Positions 41,657 through 49,566 of a stretch of DNA of 49,566 nt are shown here, piece after piece (position 1 is the stretch's first letter; each line of letters opens with the position of its first letter). The stretch covers positions 1 through 49,566 of the forward strand of contig JAGTUZ010000078.1 in NCBI GenBank assembly GCA_018224415.1. Reading direction: 5' to 3'. Made by a program: the position numbers and the translations under genes. Under the pieces are notes generated by a model, which did no database searches, was not told the origin of the DNA, and saw only the letters and a list, made by a program, of their open reading frames with translations. This stretch comes from Bacteroidota bacterium. Lineage in GTDB: Bacteria > Bacteroidota > Ignavibacteria > SZUA-365.

Positions 41657-43062
41657 GTTTCCTCCAGAATGCTGTTGTCTTTGATGAGCAGGGTGCCGCC
41701 GTCTTCCACACGCAGGTGCACATGTCCGGTGCAGATGACGTTCGCGCCGAAGCGGACATCGCCCTCGAGACGCAGCGACGCGCAATCGACCAGCGATGGC
41801 GCTCCGCGCGGGAAGCGCTCTTCGAGTTGCGAGACAAAACGGTAGTACTGTTTGTCGAGCATCACGTCGAGATGCGGCAGGGCGCGGACGGGATTGGGGA
41901 CGACGCGGAAATCCTCCGTCAGCATGTAGGCGTCGGACCAGACGGCCAGCAGGTCGTCGGTGGTTTTCACTGGCGCGAAACGGCCGCGGGGCACGCGCAG
42001 CGCGGCCGCACGGTCGAAGAGCGAGATGGCCGCGCCCATGGCCGTTTCGAGCTGGTACACCGCCGGGGAGGACGGATCCCGCGGATCGAGCGTCTTGGCG
42101 TTGCGGATCAACGGCAGGGGAAGGATGCCATCGTAGCGATCGAGCGTTTCCCGCAGCGAGGGGAGATGCACCCACAGGCTGTTGGTGTTGAAATACCGGT
42201 ACAGCGAGATGTCCTGGAATTCGTCGCGCTCCTCGTCGGGACACTGCGCCGACTCGCGCAGCGTCAGCCGTCCGTCCTTGAGACGCGCGAGATGTCCGCC
42301 CTTGCGGTCGGCGGGCGTACGGTCGGCCACTTCCATCATGAACGGAAGCCGCTCCTTCGCGAAATAGCCGAGGATCTCCAGGTCCATCACCGCGCCGAGG
42401 TTGTCGGCATTGCTGATAAACGCGTATTCATATCCGTTGTCCAGGAGCCGGTCCAGCAGTCCCGACGTCACCAGCGCGGTGTAGATGTCGCCGTGGCCCG
42501 GGGGACACCATTCGAGGTCGGGATGCGCTTCCGACACCGCCGGCGCGAAGTCCCCGGCCAGCACCTTCGGCACGCGATGCTGCAGGAAGTCGAAGGGCAG
42601 GCCGGTGGCGATTTCGGGATATGCCGCGAGGGCTTCCAGGCTGTCGGGGCGGGTATGCTCGCTGTTCATCAGAAGCAGCGGCACCGGGTGGCCGTCGCGT
42701 TCGTGCAGATGCTCGATCTGCCGCGCGATGATGTCGATGAAGCGCAGGCCGTCCTTGACCGGAATCAGGCTTTTCGCCTGCTCGAGGCCCATGCTCGTTC
42801 CCAGTCCGCCATTGAGCTTGATCACCACCGCGCGTCCGAGGGCGGCGCGGCCCTGCTCACCGTACCCGCTGAGAGCCTCAGCGTCGGGCACGGCGTCGAC
42901 CGGGTCGATCTGTGAACGGCTGATGGCGCCCGTCGAGCCGCTGAGCAGCTGCAGGAAATTGCGCTTGAACATCCCCGTGACCAGCGGGTGGCTGCCCGCC
43001 GCGCGCAGCTTCTCCTCGAACGGACGAAAGGCGGAAAGGAGGTCTCCGGTGTATTCGGACAT
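41653..43062 (-). CDS. UDP-sugar pyrophosphorylase (UTP-glucose-1-phosphate uridylyltransferase type)
   Basis: 469 residues of the UDPGP type 1 family more usual in eukaryotes. LNGGLGTSMGLEQAKSLIPVKDG (about 99-121) is the UTP-binding loop with the catalytic Lys, WCPPGHGD the second loop, and NADNLGAVMD the metal/product site. A C-terminal beta-helix segment (FGANVICTGHVHLRVEDG) follows. It makes a UDP-sugar from UTP and a sugar 1-phosphate for glycan synthesis. Start 43062 (MSEYTGD) is preferred to the open frame reaching 43170, whose extension is basic and Pro/Phe-rich shadow. Confidence 0.88.
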   Translation of the reverse strand: MSEYTGDLLSAFRPFEEKLRAAGSHPLVTGMFKRNFLQLLSGSTGAISRSQIDPVDAVPDAEALSGYGEQGRAALGRAVVIKLNGGLGTSMGLEQAKSLIPVKDGLRFIDIIARQIEHLHERDGHPVPLLLMNSEHTRPDSLEALAAYPEIATGLPFDFLQHRVPKVLAGDFAPAVSEAHPDLEWCPPGHGDIYTALVTSGLLDRLLDNGYEYAFISNADNLGAVMDLEILGYFAKERLPFMMEVADRTPADRKGGHLARLKDGRLTLRESAQCPDEERDEFQDISLYRYFNTNSLWVHLPSLRETLDRYDGILPLPLIRNAKTLDPRDPSSPAVYQLETAMGAAISLFDRAAALRVPRGRFAPVKTTDDLLAVWSDAYMLTEDFRVVPNPVRALPHLDVMLDKQYYRFVSQLEERFPRGAPSLVDCASLRLEGDVRFGANVICTGHVHLRVEDGGTLLIKDNSILEET

Positions 43063-43426
43063 GATGCAATGCGTTCGTGAGACAAGTCGTACCGGAAAGG
43101 TACGAAAGGGGGGGGAGGAACGGAAGGGGTGGAAGAAGCAAACCCGGTCGTCAAGCAGGGTGCTCGTCAAGTAGGGTTGGTTGTCGGTACCATCCGGTGG
43201 CGCAGGTGGAAGAATAAATCGTTCGTGATCAGGCGCGCATCCGGATCGTCACGTCATCCCAAAAACGGATTTGACAATCTGCATGGAATGACTTACCTTG
43301 GCAGAGTATTTAAGATTATAGTGTCGGTTAAAGAAAGTATCGAGTTATCTGCACTGATGACCGGCTGTGGGGCGTGCCCGCCGCAGGGTTGCATTATCTG
43401 GCGTTCACAGAGAGAGGAGATTTGTG
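43063..43426. other. 364-bp divergent intergenic region
   Basis: No gene seen. It holds a small inverted repeat CGTACC-GGAAA-GGTACG (43088-43104), a G8 run beside it, and at 43270-43301 a plus-strand promoter that fits both forms used here: TTGACA (43271-43276)-N17-TACCTT (43294-43299), and TTTG-N20-TACCTTGG. From there to the GTG at 43427 is a leader of about 120 bases with no clear structure. Confidence 0.6.
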
Positions 43427-44578
43427 GTGTATCGAATAGGTCGTGTTGTTATTTGTCTGCTGCTCTTCCATGCGTTGCCGGGCTGCACGACTGAGCCACA
43501 GCCGATAATCCCGATTATCCCGATAGAGCCGGAGCCGGTCGACACGACAACGCATGAATACGCATGGGAATACCATTATTTCGGGTCAAGTCAAATCGCT
43601 TCGAGCTTCTTCCGGGATGTATATGTATCCGCGGAAAATGACATCTGGATGGTCGGGTATATTGAGCCGGACTCGACGCTTCCTTCCACACCGCATGGCT
43701 ATACGTGCACGTTTATCAACGCCATTCATTTTGACGGGAAGGACTTCACCTCTTATTGCATGGAGGGAATGAAGTTGAATGGAAATGTGAATTCCGTGCA
43801 TGTGTATGGGGTCACGGGGCGCGATGCGTCGGTGCTTCTGGTGGGATCGCTGGGCATAACCGAATTGTATAAGGACACTATGATTTTCCACGATCTGCGG
43901 GAATTGAGTGGTCAGTGGCTGGGGTACGAAAAAATCACCAAGACAAAATTCGGGAATCTGCTCCTGCATGGAGGGAACGGGTTTCTTGCAAGGATCGAAC
44001 AGGATCATCCGACCGCCCCAATAGCTCTGACCCGGATTCCACTACCGACCGAAGTCGCGGTTGCCACGGTCACGGAGGTGACCGAAAGTGAGTACTATAT
44101 CGGTTGCTGGTGGATGGATTCGAGCGAGTATCACTTCTATCATTGGAAGGATGGCGTCCTCGATGAGTTGGAGTACTCGAGGGTCGGTCCCTATTCAAGA
44201 ACGTTCTGCACGGGGCTGTGGTCGAGCGACGAATTTGTCTTCGGGGCGAACCCGCCGTACCTGTATCAACGCTCGATCGCCGATACCACGAATTGGCAAT
44301 TCATCGAGATGAACGCGAGTTTGGGTGTGCCCGCAATCGGAGTCCCCATGGCAATGGCAGGGCGGGCAAACAACGATATATTCATTGCCGGGCAGGTGGG
44401 TACGGTCATTCATTACAACGGAAGATCCTTCCATCAATACGAAGAATTCCAGGACCCCGCCCTCGACGCTCAATTCTTCAATGTCAAGGTCACGAATAAT
44501 CGAGTGTATCTGGTCGGCAAATGCAGAGTGGCTGGTCGGGCCCGGGCCATGCTGATCATTGGTACGCGAAAACGCTGA
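43427..44578 (+). CDS. Lipoprotein, probable beta-propeller-like repeats, unknown function
   Basis: 383 residues from a GTG start seven bases after AGGAG (43415-43419); a GTG at 43424 is also possible. The signal ends in lipobox ALPGC (Cys20), followed by a Pro/Ile/Glu linker (about 24-36). The body has repeated blades of the form DVYVSAENDIWMVGY, VLLVGSLGITELYK and NDIFIAGQVGTVIHYNGRSF, typical of seven-bladed or Kelch-like surface lipoproteins of Bacteroidota. The DNA is clearly more AT-rich than its neighbours (about 45% GC in a sampled line), so it may be acquired. Confidence 0.75.
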   Translation: MYRIGRVVICLLLFHALPGCTTEPQPIIPIIPIEPEPVDTTTHEYAWEYHYFGSSQIASSFFRDVYVSAENDIWMVGYIEPDSTLPSTPHGYTCTFINAIHFDGKDFTSYCMEGMKLNGNVNSVHVYGVTGRDASVLLVGSLGITELYKDTMIFHDLRELSGQWLGYEKITKTKFGNLLLHGGNGFLARIEQDHPTAPIALTRIPLPTEVAVATVTEVTESEYYIGCWWMDSSEYHFYHWKDGVLDELEYSRVGPYSRTFCTGLWSSDEFVFGANPPYLYQRSIADTTNWQFIEMNASLGVPAIGVPMAMAGRANNDIFIAGQVGTVIHYNGRSFHQYEEFQDPALDAQFFNVKVTNNRVYLVGKCRVAGRARAMLIIGTRKR

Positions 44579-44655
44579 AGGAATTACCATCCTCGAAACA
44601 CTTGACGGCAACTCTCCAACCCATTCAGCCCGGGTACGGAGATTTCGCGTCACCC

Positions 44656-45948
44656 TCACCCATTTTTTGCGATCGCCTGTAGACTCTCGCGGTTTGCCTC
44701 GATGGTGCGAGCGATGTCTTCGTCGCTGTGCATGATCGAGAGGAAGGCCGCCTCGAACTGCGACGGGGCGAGGTAGATGCCGCGCTGCAGCATCTCGGAG
44801 AAGTAGCTGCCGTAGATGCCGGTGTCGCAGGTCTTCGCGTCGTCCCAGTTCGTGACTGGGCGCTCGGTGAAGAACAGCGTGAACATCGAACCCACGCGGT
44901 TGCTCACATACGGCAGGCCCAGCTCGTCGAGATTCGTCTGTATGCCGGCGACCAGCGTGGCGGCACGGGCCTCGAGTGTGGGATAGAGTTCCGCGTCCTC
45001 GGTGAGGATGCGAAGGGTTTCGAGTCCGGCGGTCATGGCAAGCGGATTGCCGGAGAGCGTGCCGGCCTGGTACATGGGACCGGCGGGCGCGACCATCTCC
45101 ATGATGTCGCGGCGTCCGCCGTAGGCGCCGACGGGGAGTCCGCCGCCGATGATCTTGCCGAGCGTGGTCAGGTCGGGCGTGACGCCGAACAGCTGCTGCG
45201 CGCCACCCGGGGCCACGCGGAAGCCGGTCATCACTTCGTCGAAAACGAGCAGGATACCCTCGCGCGTGCAGAGGTCGCGCAGTCCTTCGAGGAAGCCGTC
45301 GGCCGGGGGAACGCAGCCCATGTTGCCGACCACGGGCTCGAGGATCACGCAGGCGATCTGGTCGGGGAAGGCCTTCACCAGCGCCTCGACGGAAGCGAGG
45401 TCGTTGTAGCGCGCGGTGAGCGTGTCGCGTGCGGTGGCCGGGGTGACGCCCGGTGAATCGGGCAGTCCCAGCGTGGCCACGCCGGATCCCGCCTTGATCA
45501 GGAAGGAGTCGGCGTGTCCGTGATAGCAACCCTCGAACTTCAGGATTTTCTCGCGATGCGTGAACGCCCGGGCGAGGCGGATGGCCGACAGCGTCGCCTC
45601 CGTGCCGGAATTCACCATGCGCACCATTTCGATGGAGGGCACCATGTCGATGATCTTCCGGGCCAGCTGGTTCTCCAGCTCGGTCGGCGCGCCGAAGCTG
45701 GTCGCCCTGTCGAGCTGCGCGTGCAGCGCGGCAACGACGCGCGGATGCGAGTGGCCGAGGATGAAGGGTCCCCAACTGCCGATGTAATCGATGTATTCGT
45801 TGCCGTCGACGTCACGGAGCTTCGAGCCGGAGGCCGACTCCATGAACACGGGCTGTCCGCCCACGGCGCGGAACGCGCGCACGGGGGAGTTGACGCCGCC
45901 GGGCAGCAGCGTCAACGCTTCGCTGAAAAGGGTCTTGCTCTTGTTCAT
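44656..45948 (-). CDS. hemL: Glutamate-1-semialdehyde 2,1-aminomutase
   Basis: 430 residues. PLP-dependent class III aminotransferase fold with K265 (LGKIIGGGLPVGAYGG) as the Schiff-base lysine, FDEVMTGFR at 236-244 and NSGTEATLSAIRLAR at 113-127. It converts glutamate 1-semialdehyde to 5-aminolevulinate in the C5 pathway of tetrapyrrole synthesis. Last of hemB-yceH-hemL; its start overlaps the yceH stop by four bases. Confidence 0.96.
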   Translation of the reverse strand: MNKSKTLFSEALTLLPGGVNSPVRAFRAVGGQPVFMESASGSKLRDVDGNEYIDYIGSWGPFILGHSHPRVVAALHAQLDRATSFGAPTELENQLARKIIDMVPSIEMVRMVNSGTEATLSAIRLARAFTHREKILKFEGCYHGHADSFLIKAGSGVATLGLPDSPGVTPATARDTLTARYNDLASVEALVKAFPDQIACVILEPVVGNMGCVPPADGFLEGLRDLCTREGILLVFDEVMTGFRVAPGGAQQLFGVTPDLTTLGKIIGGGLPVGAYGGRRDIMEMVAPAGPMYQAGTLSGNPLAMTAGLETLRILTEDAELYPTLEARAATLVAGIQTNLDELGLPYVSNRVGSMFTLFFTERPVTNWDDAKTCDTGIYGSYFSEMLQRGIYLAPSQFEAAFLSIMHSDEDIARTIEANRESLQAIAKNG

Positions 45949-46640
45949 TCTTCCTTGGATTCGGGATATAGGTCTTCTTTCATCACCATCACGTCTCCCT
46001 GCAGCGCCGTGACGATGTTGCGGAGGTTGTTCATTTCTTTCTGGAACTGCTTGAGCGTCTCGCGCAGCTCGGCCACTTCGGAACGCAGGGAAACGCCGCC
46101 TTCGGCGGGTGTTTCGCCCTCCGCCGCGGAGTCGTCGTAGATGAAGAAACGGTGGCGGTAGCGCGTTTCCTTCTGACCCAACGCGCGCGGCGCTTCCTCG
46201 ATGTATGGATTGTCACGGTTGAGCAGGCTGTCCATGGTCTGCTGCGCCGCCTCCATCGAGGAGAAGGTGAACTGCCGTCCCGAGCGCGCGCGGATCTCGC
46301 CGGTGGTCTGCGGACCGCGGAGCATGAGAATGCTCATGGCCGCCGCCTGCGCGGGCGAAAGGCCGAGGCCGTTCTGTCCGGCCCGGTGCATGTACTTGAG
46401 CGTGCGGCCGGTGCCCGAGGCGAAAGCCACCAGTCCCTTGCCGCGCAGCTCGGTCAGGGCGTCCTCGACGATGTCATCATCGAATTCGACCACCGGTTCG
46501 CGGCTGGATTTCTGGTTGCAGGCGTTCAGAAGGGCATTGAGCGTCATCGGGTAGTATTCCGGAGTCGCCTGGCTTTTTTCAATCAGCGCGCCGAGCACGC
46601 GGATCTCTTCCGTCGTCAGGATCGGGAGCGGCTGTGACAT
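45945..46640 (-). CDS. yceH: YceH/DUF480 family protein
   Basis: 231 residues. Two winged-helix modules (about 8-90 and 95-165): LTTEEIRVLGALIEKS, TPEYYPMTLNALLNACNQK, then LSPAQAAAMSILMLRGPQTTGEIR. A C-terminal coiled coil follows (about 185-225, LRSEVAELRETLKQFQKEM). The core is characteristic of YceH, a widespread protein of unclear role. It is encoded between hemB (30-base gap) and hemL (four-base overlap). Confidence 0.92.
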   Translation of the reverse strand: MSQPLPILTTEEIRVLGALIEKSQATPEYYPMTLNALLNACNQKSSREPVVEFDDDIVEDALTELRGKGLVAFASGTGRTLKYMHRAGQNGLGLSPAQAAAMSILMLRGPQTTGEIRARSGRQFTFSSMEAAQQTMDSLLNRDNPYIEEAPRALGQKETRYRHRFFIYDDSAAEGETPAEGGVSLRSEVAELRETLKQFQKEMNNLRNIVTALQGDVMVMKEDLYPESKEE

Positions 46641-46670
46641 GCGGTTCTCTCTCGTTCGTGGCGGTTCATT

Positions 46671-47675
46671 TCATTTCAGGAGCCTTGCGGCTTCCTTGGC
46701 GAAGTAGGTCAGCATCATGTCGGCGCCGGCGCGCTTGATACCGATGAGTGATTCCATCATCACGCGATCATGATCGATCCACCCGTTCAATGCGCCGGCC
46801 TTGATCATCGCGTACTCGCCGCTCACCTGGTAGGCGGCCGTGGGCATGCCGAACTCGTCCTTCACCCGGCGGATGATGTCGAGATACGGACCGGCGGGCT
46901 TGACCATGACGATGTCGGCGCCTTCCTCGATGTCGATGGCCACCTCGCGAATAGCCTCGTCGCTGTTGGCGGGGTCCATCTGATGCGAGCGCCGGTCGCC
47001 GAACGCCGGCGCGGAATCGGCCGCGTCGCGGAAGGGACCGTAGTAGCCCGAGGAGTACTTGGCGGCATAGGACATGATCGGCAGATTGGTGAAGCCGCTG
47101 TCGTCGAGCGCGGCGCGGATGACCGCCACGCGGCCGTCCATCATGTCCGACGGCGCGACCATGTCGGCCCCCGCCTCGGCATGCGAGAGGGCTTCCTTCG
47201 CGAGCAGCTCCAGCGTGGCGTCGTTGACGATTTCCTCGCCGCGCACGATGCCGCAGTGTCCGTGCGAGGTGTATTCGCACATGCACACGTCGGTGATCAC
47301 CACCAGCTGCGGCACGGCCTTCTTGATCTTGCGCACCGCTTCCTGCACCACGCCGTTCGGGTCCCAGGCCTCGGAACCGGTTTCGTCCTTGTGCTTCGGG
47401 ATGCCAAAGAGAATGATCGCGGGGATGCCGAGCTTGAAGACCTCGCGCGACTCCTTCACCGCCTCGTCGACGGAGAGATTGAACACGCCGGGCATGGACT
47501 TCACTTCCCTGCGCACGCCCGAGCCGGGCACAACAAACAGCGGGTAGATGAAATCCTTCGGAGTGAGCACGGTTTCCCGCACCATCGAGCGCAGGCCCTC
47601 GGTCATACGCGTGCGCCGCGTGCGGATGAATTCGGTGTATGGGGTGAAAAAGGAATCGCCGGTCTGCATGGGCAT
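46671..47675 (-). CDS. hemB: Porphobilinogen synthase (delta-aminolevulinic acid dehydratase)
   Basis: 334 residues. The zinc-dependent type is shown by C131, C133 and C141 in DVCMCEYTSHGHCG. The two active-site lysines are K206 (AAKYSSGYYGPFRD) and K259 (MVKPAGPYLD). It condenses two 5-aminolevulinates to porphobilinogen. First gene of the hemB-yceH-hemL unit, with a candidate promoter at 47711-47741. ATG 47675 (MPMQTGD) is used; ATG 47669 is an alternative two codons later. Confidence 0.96.
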   Translation of the reverse strand: MPMQTGDSFFTPYTEFIRTRRTRMTEGLRSMVRETVLTPKDFIYPLFVVPGSGVRREVKSMPGVFNLSVDEAVKESREVFKLGIPAIILFGIPKHKDETGSEAWDPNGVVQEAVRKIKKAVPQLVVITDVCMCEYTSHGHCGIVRGEEIVNDATLELLAKEALSHAEAGADMVAPSDMMDGRVAVIRAALDDSGFTNLPIMSYAAKYSSGYYGPFRDAADSAPAFGDRRSHQMDPANSDEAIREVAIDIEEGADIVMVKPAGPYLDIIRRVKDEFGMPTAAYQVSGEYAMIKAGALNGWIDHDRVMMESLIGIKRAGADMMLTYFAKEAARLLK

Positions 47676-47710
47676 TATGGATATTGGTGAACGGAAAACC
47701 TCGTATCATT

Positions 47711-47741
47711 CAAAAGTACGTTTCCCCGCGCAAAGGGGAAA
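47711..47741 (-). promoter_or_regulatory. Candidate promoter of hemB
   Basis: Minus strand TTTC (47741-47738), 19 bases, TACTTTTG (47718-47711), a good match to the Bacteroidota TTTG-N19-TAnnTTTG form. Confidence 0.5.
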
Positions 47742-47783
47742 GGGCGGGACGGGTTTTTCCCCAAAACGGATTCCCGCATGCGG

Positions 47784-47819
47784 TTGCATCGTCAAAATGG
47801 TATGAATATATTGCATACC
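47784..47819 (+). promoter_or_regulatory. Toxin-antitoxin promoter and operator
   Basis: A near-perfect 21-bp inverted repeat, GGTATG (47799-47804) and CATACC (47814-47819) about an AATATATTG centre, covers the possible -10 TATATT (47807-47812), which lies 17 bases after TTGCAT (47784-47789). GGAGG follows at once (47820-47824). The site is well placed for autorepression by the antitoxin. Confidence 0.65.
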
Positions 47820-47829
47820 GGAGGCAATC

Positions 47830-48072
47830 ATGTCAAAAACAAAAATCGCCATCGCCGTCAGCCCGTCACTACTCGCGCGCCTCGACTCTATCGTGGCGGA
47901 GGGCGGCTACCCGAGTCGCAGCCAGGCGGTGGAAGCAGCGATCGAGGAGAAACTCCGGCGTCTCGATCGCTCCCGTCTTGCGCGGGAATGCGCGAAACTC
48001 GATCCGGAATTCGAAAAGGCCCTCGCCGAAGAGGGTATGGGACTGGAGCTTGAGGAATGGCCCGAATACTGA
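47830..48072 (+). CDS. Ribbon-helix-helix antitoxin (MazE/CopG-like)
   Basis: 80 residues. The N-terminal ribbon-helix-helix KTKIAIAVSPSLLARLDSIV with YPSRSQAVEAAIEEKL (about 3-42) binds the operator as a dimer. The acidic, less ordered tail (about 55-80, LAEEGMGLELEEW) is suited to bind and block the toxin. GGAGG is six bases before ATG 47830. It overlaps the toxin gene by 16 bases. Confidence 0.9.
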   Translation: MSKTKIAIAVSPSLLARLDSIVAEGGYPSRSQAVEAAIEEKLRRLDRSRLARECAKLDPEFEKALAEEGMGLELEEWPEY

Positions 48073-48395
48073 GAGGGGAGATACGATGGGCGGATCTTGA
48101 TCCGGTGCGTGGCCAGGAAAAGGCGGGAAAACGTCCGGTGCTCATCCTGAGTCAGGATGTATTCAACGAACGCTCGGGCACCGTGATCGCGATGGCGATC
48201 ACGAGTCAGGAAGGACGTGCCGGCTTCCCGTTGACACTCAAATTGGAAGATCAGACGCTGTCCAAAACCTCCTGGGTCAAGATCAGCCAGATACGCACGC
48301 TGTCTGTCGAGCGCATCGGTCGTCGCCTCGGACGCGTGTCCCCGGAGCAGATGGCCCTCATCATCGAAGGATTGAATGAAATCATCGACGGCTGA
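48057..48395 (+). CDS. mazF: MazF/PemK-type endoribonuclease toxin
   Basis: 112 residues of the CcdB/MazF SH3-like barrel: RGEIRWADLDPVRGQEKAGKR at the start, PVLILSQDVFN, and SWVKISQIRTLSVERI in the C-terminal half. MazF toxins cut mRNA at short specific sequences. The antitoxin precedes it with a 16-base overlap. The pair stands between hemB and hemG, in opposite orientation to both. Cut site unknown. Confidence 0.93.
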   Translation: MARILRGEIRWADLDPVRGQEKAGKRPVLILSQDVFNERSGTVIAMAITSQEGRAGFPLTLKLEDQTLSKTSWVKISQIRTLSVERIGRRLGRVSPEQMALIIEGLNEIIDG

Positions 48396-49566
48396 TCAGG
48401 CCGTGATGCGGTCCACCACCCCGTGCGCGGACTTGATGCAATCTCCCACCGAAATCCCCCCGCGATAATTCGCGCAATAGTACAGACCGGGACGTGCTTC
48501 CTCGACGCGGTCGATCACGGCCATGCGCTCGAGATGCCCGTGCACGTACTGGGGGATGGCGTGCTTCCAGCTGGTGACGTGGATGAAATCGGGTTTCATC
48601 GGTGTACCCAGCAGCGCCTGCTGCTCGGCGAGCGCGGTCTGCGCGATCTCGTCGTCGGACCTGAGCGCCTCTTCGGGCTGCCGCATGCCGCCGATGAAGG
48701 TGGTCAGATGCACGCGTCCCTCGGGTGCGCGCTTTCGGAAGATGGTGCTGGAGAAGATAGTGCCGAGGATGCGGCGCTTCTCGACCTTCGGAATCAGGAA
48801 GCCAAAGCCGTCGAGCGGATGCATGCCCTCCGTTGGGGTGAAACCGGTGATGACCTCGGCCACGGGGGGATAAGGGATATCGGATAATACGGTCCCCAAT
48901 TCCGGTGCGATGTCCTTGGAAAGTTCGGCCGCCGCTTCCGTCGGCGTCGCGATGATGACGTCGCGCGCTGTGGCGGTTTGCTCGGCACCGTCGTGGCGGT
49001 AGCGCACGATGTAGCGGTTGGAGCCTGCAGCGGCATTACCGGCCGCGATATCAGCCGCAGCTTCGTTGCCAGCCTCCGTGGAGCCCGCAGTCACGGCGAG
49101 CACATCCACGGAATGCAGTTTTTCGGTGAGGGCGTTCGCCAGCGCGTCGGTGAGCGTCTGCATGCCGTCGAGGAAGGAGAACATGCGGGCGGACTGTTTG
49201 CTCTCTTCGTTGCGTTTCTTGCGTTCCTTCGCGCCCTTGATCTGTCCCTTGATCAGGCTGCCGTATTTCTGCTCGAGTTCGAAGAGCTTCGGGAAGGCCG
49301 CGCGCACGCTGAGCAGATCGGGATCACCGGCGTACACGCCCGCCACGAAGGGATTGATCGCGTAGTCGAGAAACTCCTGGCCCAGCCGGCGACGGACGAA
49401 ATCCGAGACGCTTTCCTGTGCGTCGGGTTTCGAGGGCGGAATGAAGGGTTCGCGGAACAGCCCAAGCTTGGCGTTCCAGGAGAAGAGCTTCGTCGCGAAA
49501 AACGCCGGTGGCGACATCGGCAGAGGAGTCAGCGCACCGTCACGGAGGATGTAGCGGTTTTTCGAA
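48396..49566 (-). CDS. hemG: Protoporphyrinogen/coproporphyrinogen oxidase, C-terminal part (cut by window edge)
   Basis: The gene continues beyond the right edge. The visible 390 or so residues begin KNRYILRDGALTPLP and end YYCANYRGGISVGDCIKSA, the C-terminal FAD-contacting motif of HemY/HemG-type flavoprotein oxidases. VSDFVRRRLGQEFLDYAINPFVAGVYAGDP is the conserved central region. An internal insert rich in Ala/Gly/Asn (about 155-175 from ATG 49517) looks disordered. It oxidises protoporphyrinogen IX or coproporphyrinogen III late in haem synthesis. The symbol hemY is used in some genomes. Its stop abuts the mazF stop, tail to tail. Confidence 0.9.
   Translation of the reverse strand, partial: SKNRYILRDGALTPLPMSPPAFFATKLFSWNAKLGLFREPFIPPSKPDAQESVSDFVRRRLGQEFLDYAINPFVAGVYAGDPDLLSVRAAFPKLFELEQKYGSLIKGQIKGAKERKKRNEESKQSARMFSFLDGMQTLTDALANALTEKLHSVDVLAVTAGSTEAGNEAAADIAAGNAAAGSNRYIVRYRHDGAEQTATARDVIIATPTEAAAELSKDIAPELGTVLSDIPYPPVAEVITGFTPTEGMHPLDGFGFLIPKVEKRRILGTIFSSTIFRKRAPEGRVHLTTFIGGMRQPEEALRSDDEIAQTALAEQQALLGTPMKPDFIHVTSWKHAIPQYVHGHLERMAVIDRVEEARPGLYYCANYRGGISVGDCIKSAHGVVDRITA

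Overview
The window reads as ordinary chromosome of a GC-rich (roughly 58-60% by eye) Gram-negative bacterium of the Bacteroidota-Chlorobiota-Ignavibacteriota assemblage. The placement is inferred from several things: secreted proteins ending in FlgD/type IX-secretion-like tails, an LptE of the Bacteroidota type beside a sigma-54 activator and miaB, an M16 peptidase pair, class I fumarase, gmhA (LPS heptose) and an MEP-pathway ispG. Many intergenic regions carry promoters of a hybrid shape, TTGAnn-N17-TAnnTT. No tRNA, rRNA, CRISPR array, prophage or insertion sequence was seen.

Layout. 1-2018 (minus): two membrane proteins, a NUDIX hydrolase and the start of a lipoprotein. 2241-5765 (plus): a lipoprotein zinc metallopeptidase and a type II NADH dehydrogenase. 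5855-7599 (minus): two related small secreted proteins. 7762-9881 (minus): gmhA and fumarase, divergent from a MarR regulator. 10677-12555 (minus): a sodium/solute symporter and a small zinc-binding-like protein. 12747-16032 (plus): a secreted GH13 pullulanase-like enzyme and a double universal stress protein. 16044-24748 (minus): comF, ispG, a rhomboid protease, pgk, gap, an LCP protein and a MetH protein consisting only of the B12 and reactivation halves.

24963-33366 (plus): an Rrf2 regulator with a histone H1-like Lys/Ala tail, then the chain miaB, SPOR protein, MBL hydrolase, sigma-54 activator, lptE, a cellulose-synthase-like glycosyltransferase, a TPR protein and an isochorismatase-family hydrolase. 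33510-38534 (minus): inactive and active M16 peptidase subunits, a HAD phosphatase and a PAP2-like membrane protein. 38641-41244 (plus): a large secreted protein with a sorting tail. 41228-43062 (minus): a membrane-anchored haem-binding protein overlapping a UDP-sugar pyrophosphorylase. 43427-44578 (plus): an AT-rich lipoprotein. 44656-49566 (minus): the haem genes hemL, yceH, hemB and hemG/hemY (cut by the window end), with a MazEF-type toxin-antitoxin pair inserted in the opposite direction between hemB and hemG.

Themes: central carbon metabolism (gap, pgk, fumarase), haem and isoprenoid synthesis, envelope building (gmhA, lptE, GT2, LCP, UDP-sugar synthesis), secretion and periplasmic proteolysis. 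The most unusual item is the Rrf2-histone H1-like fusion at 24963-25547. Next come the half-length MetH that diverges from it, the sigma-54-like promoter before a secreted protein, the pseudo-peptidase fused to a LolA-like domain, and the toxin-antitoxin pair inside the haem genes.
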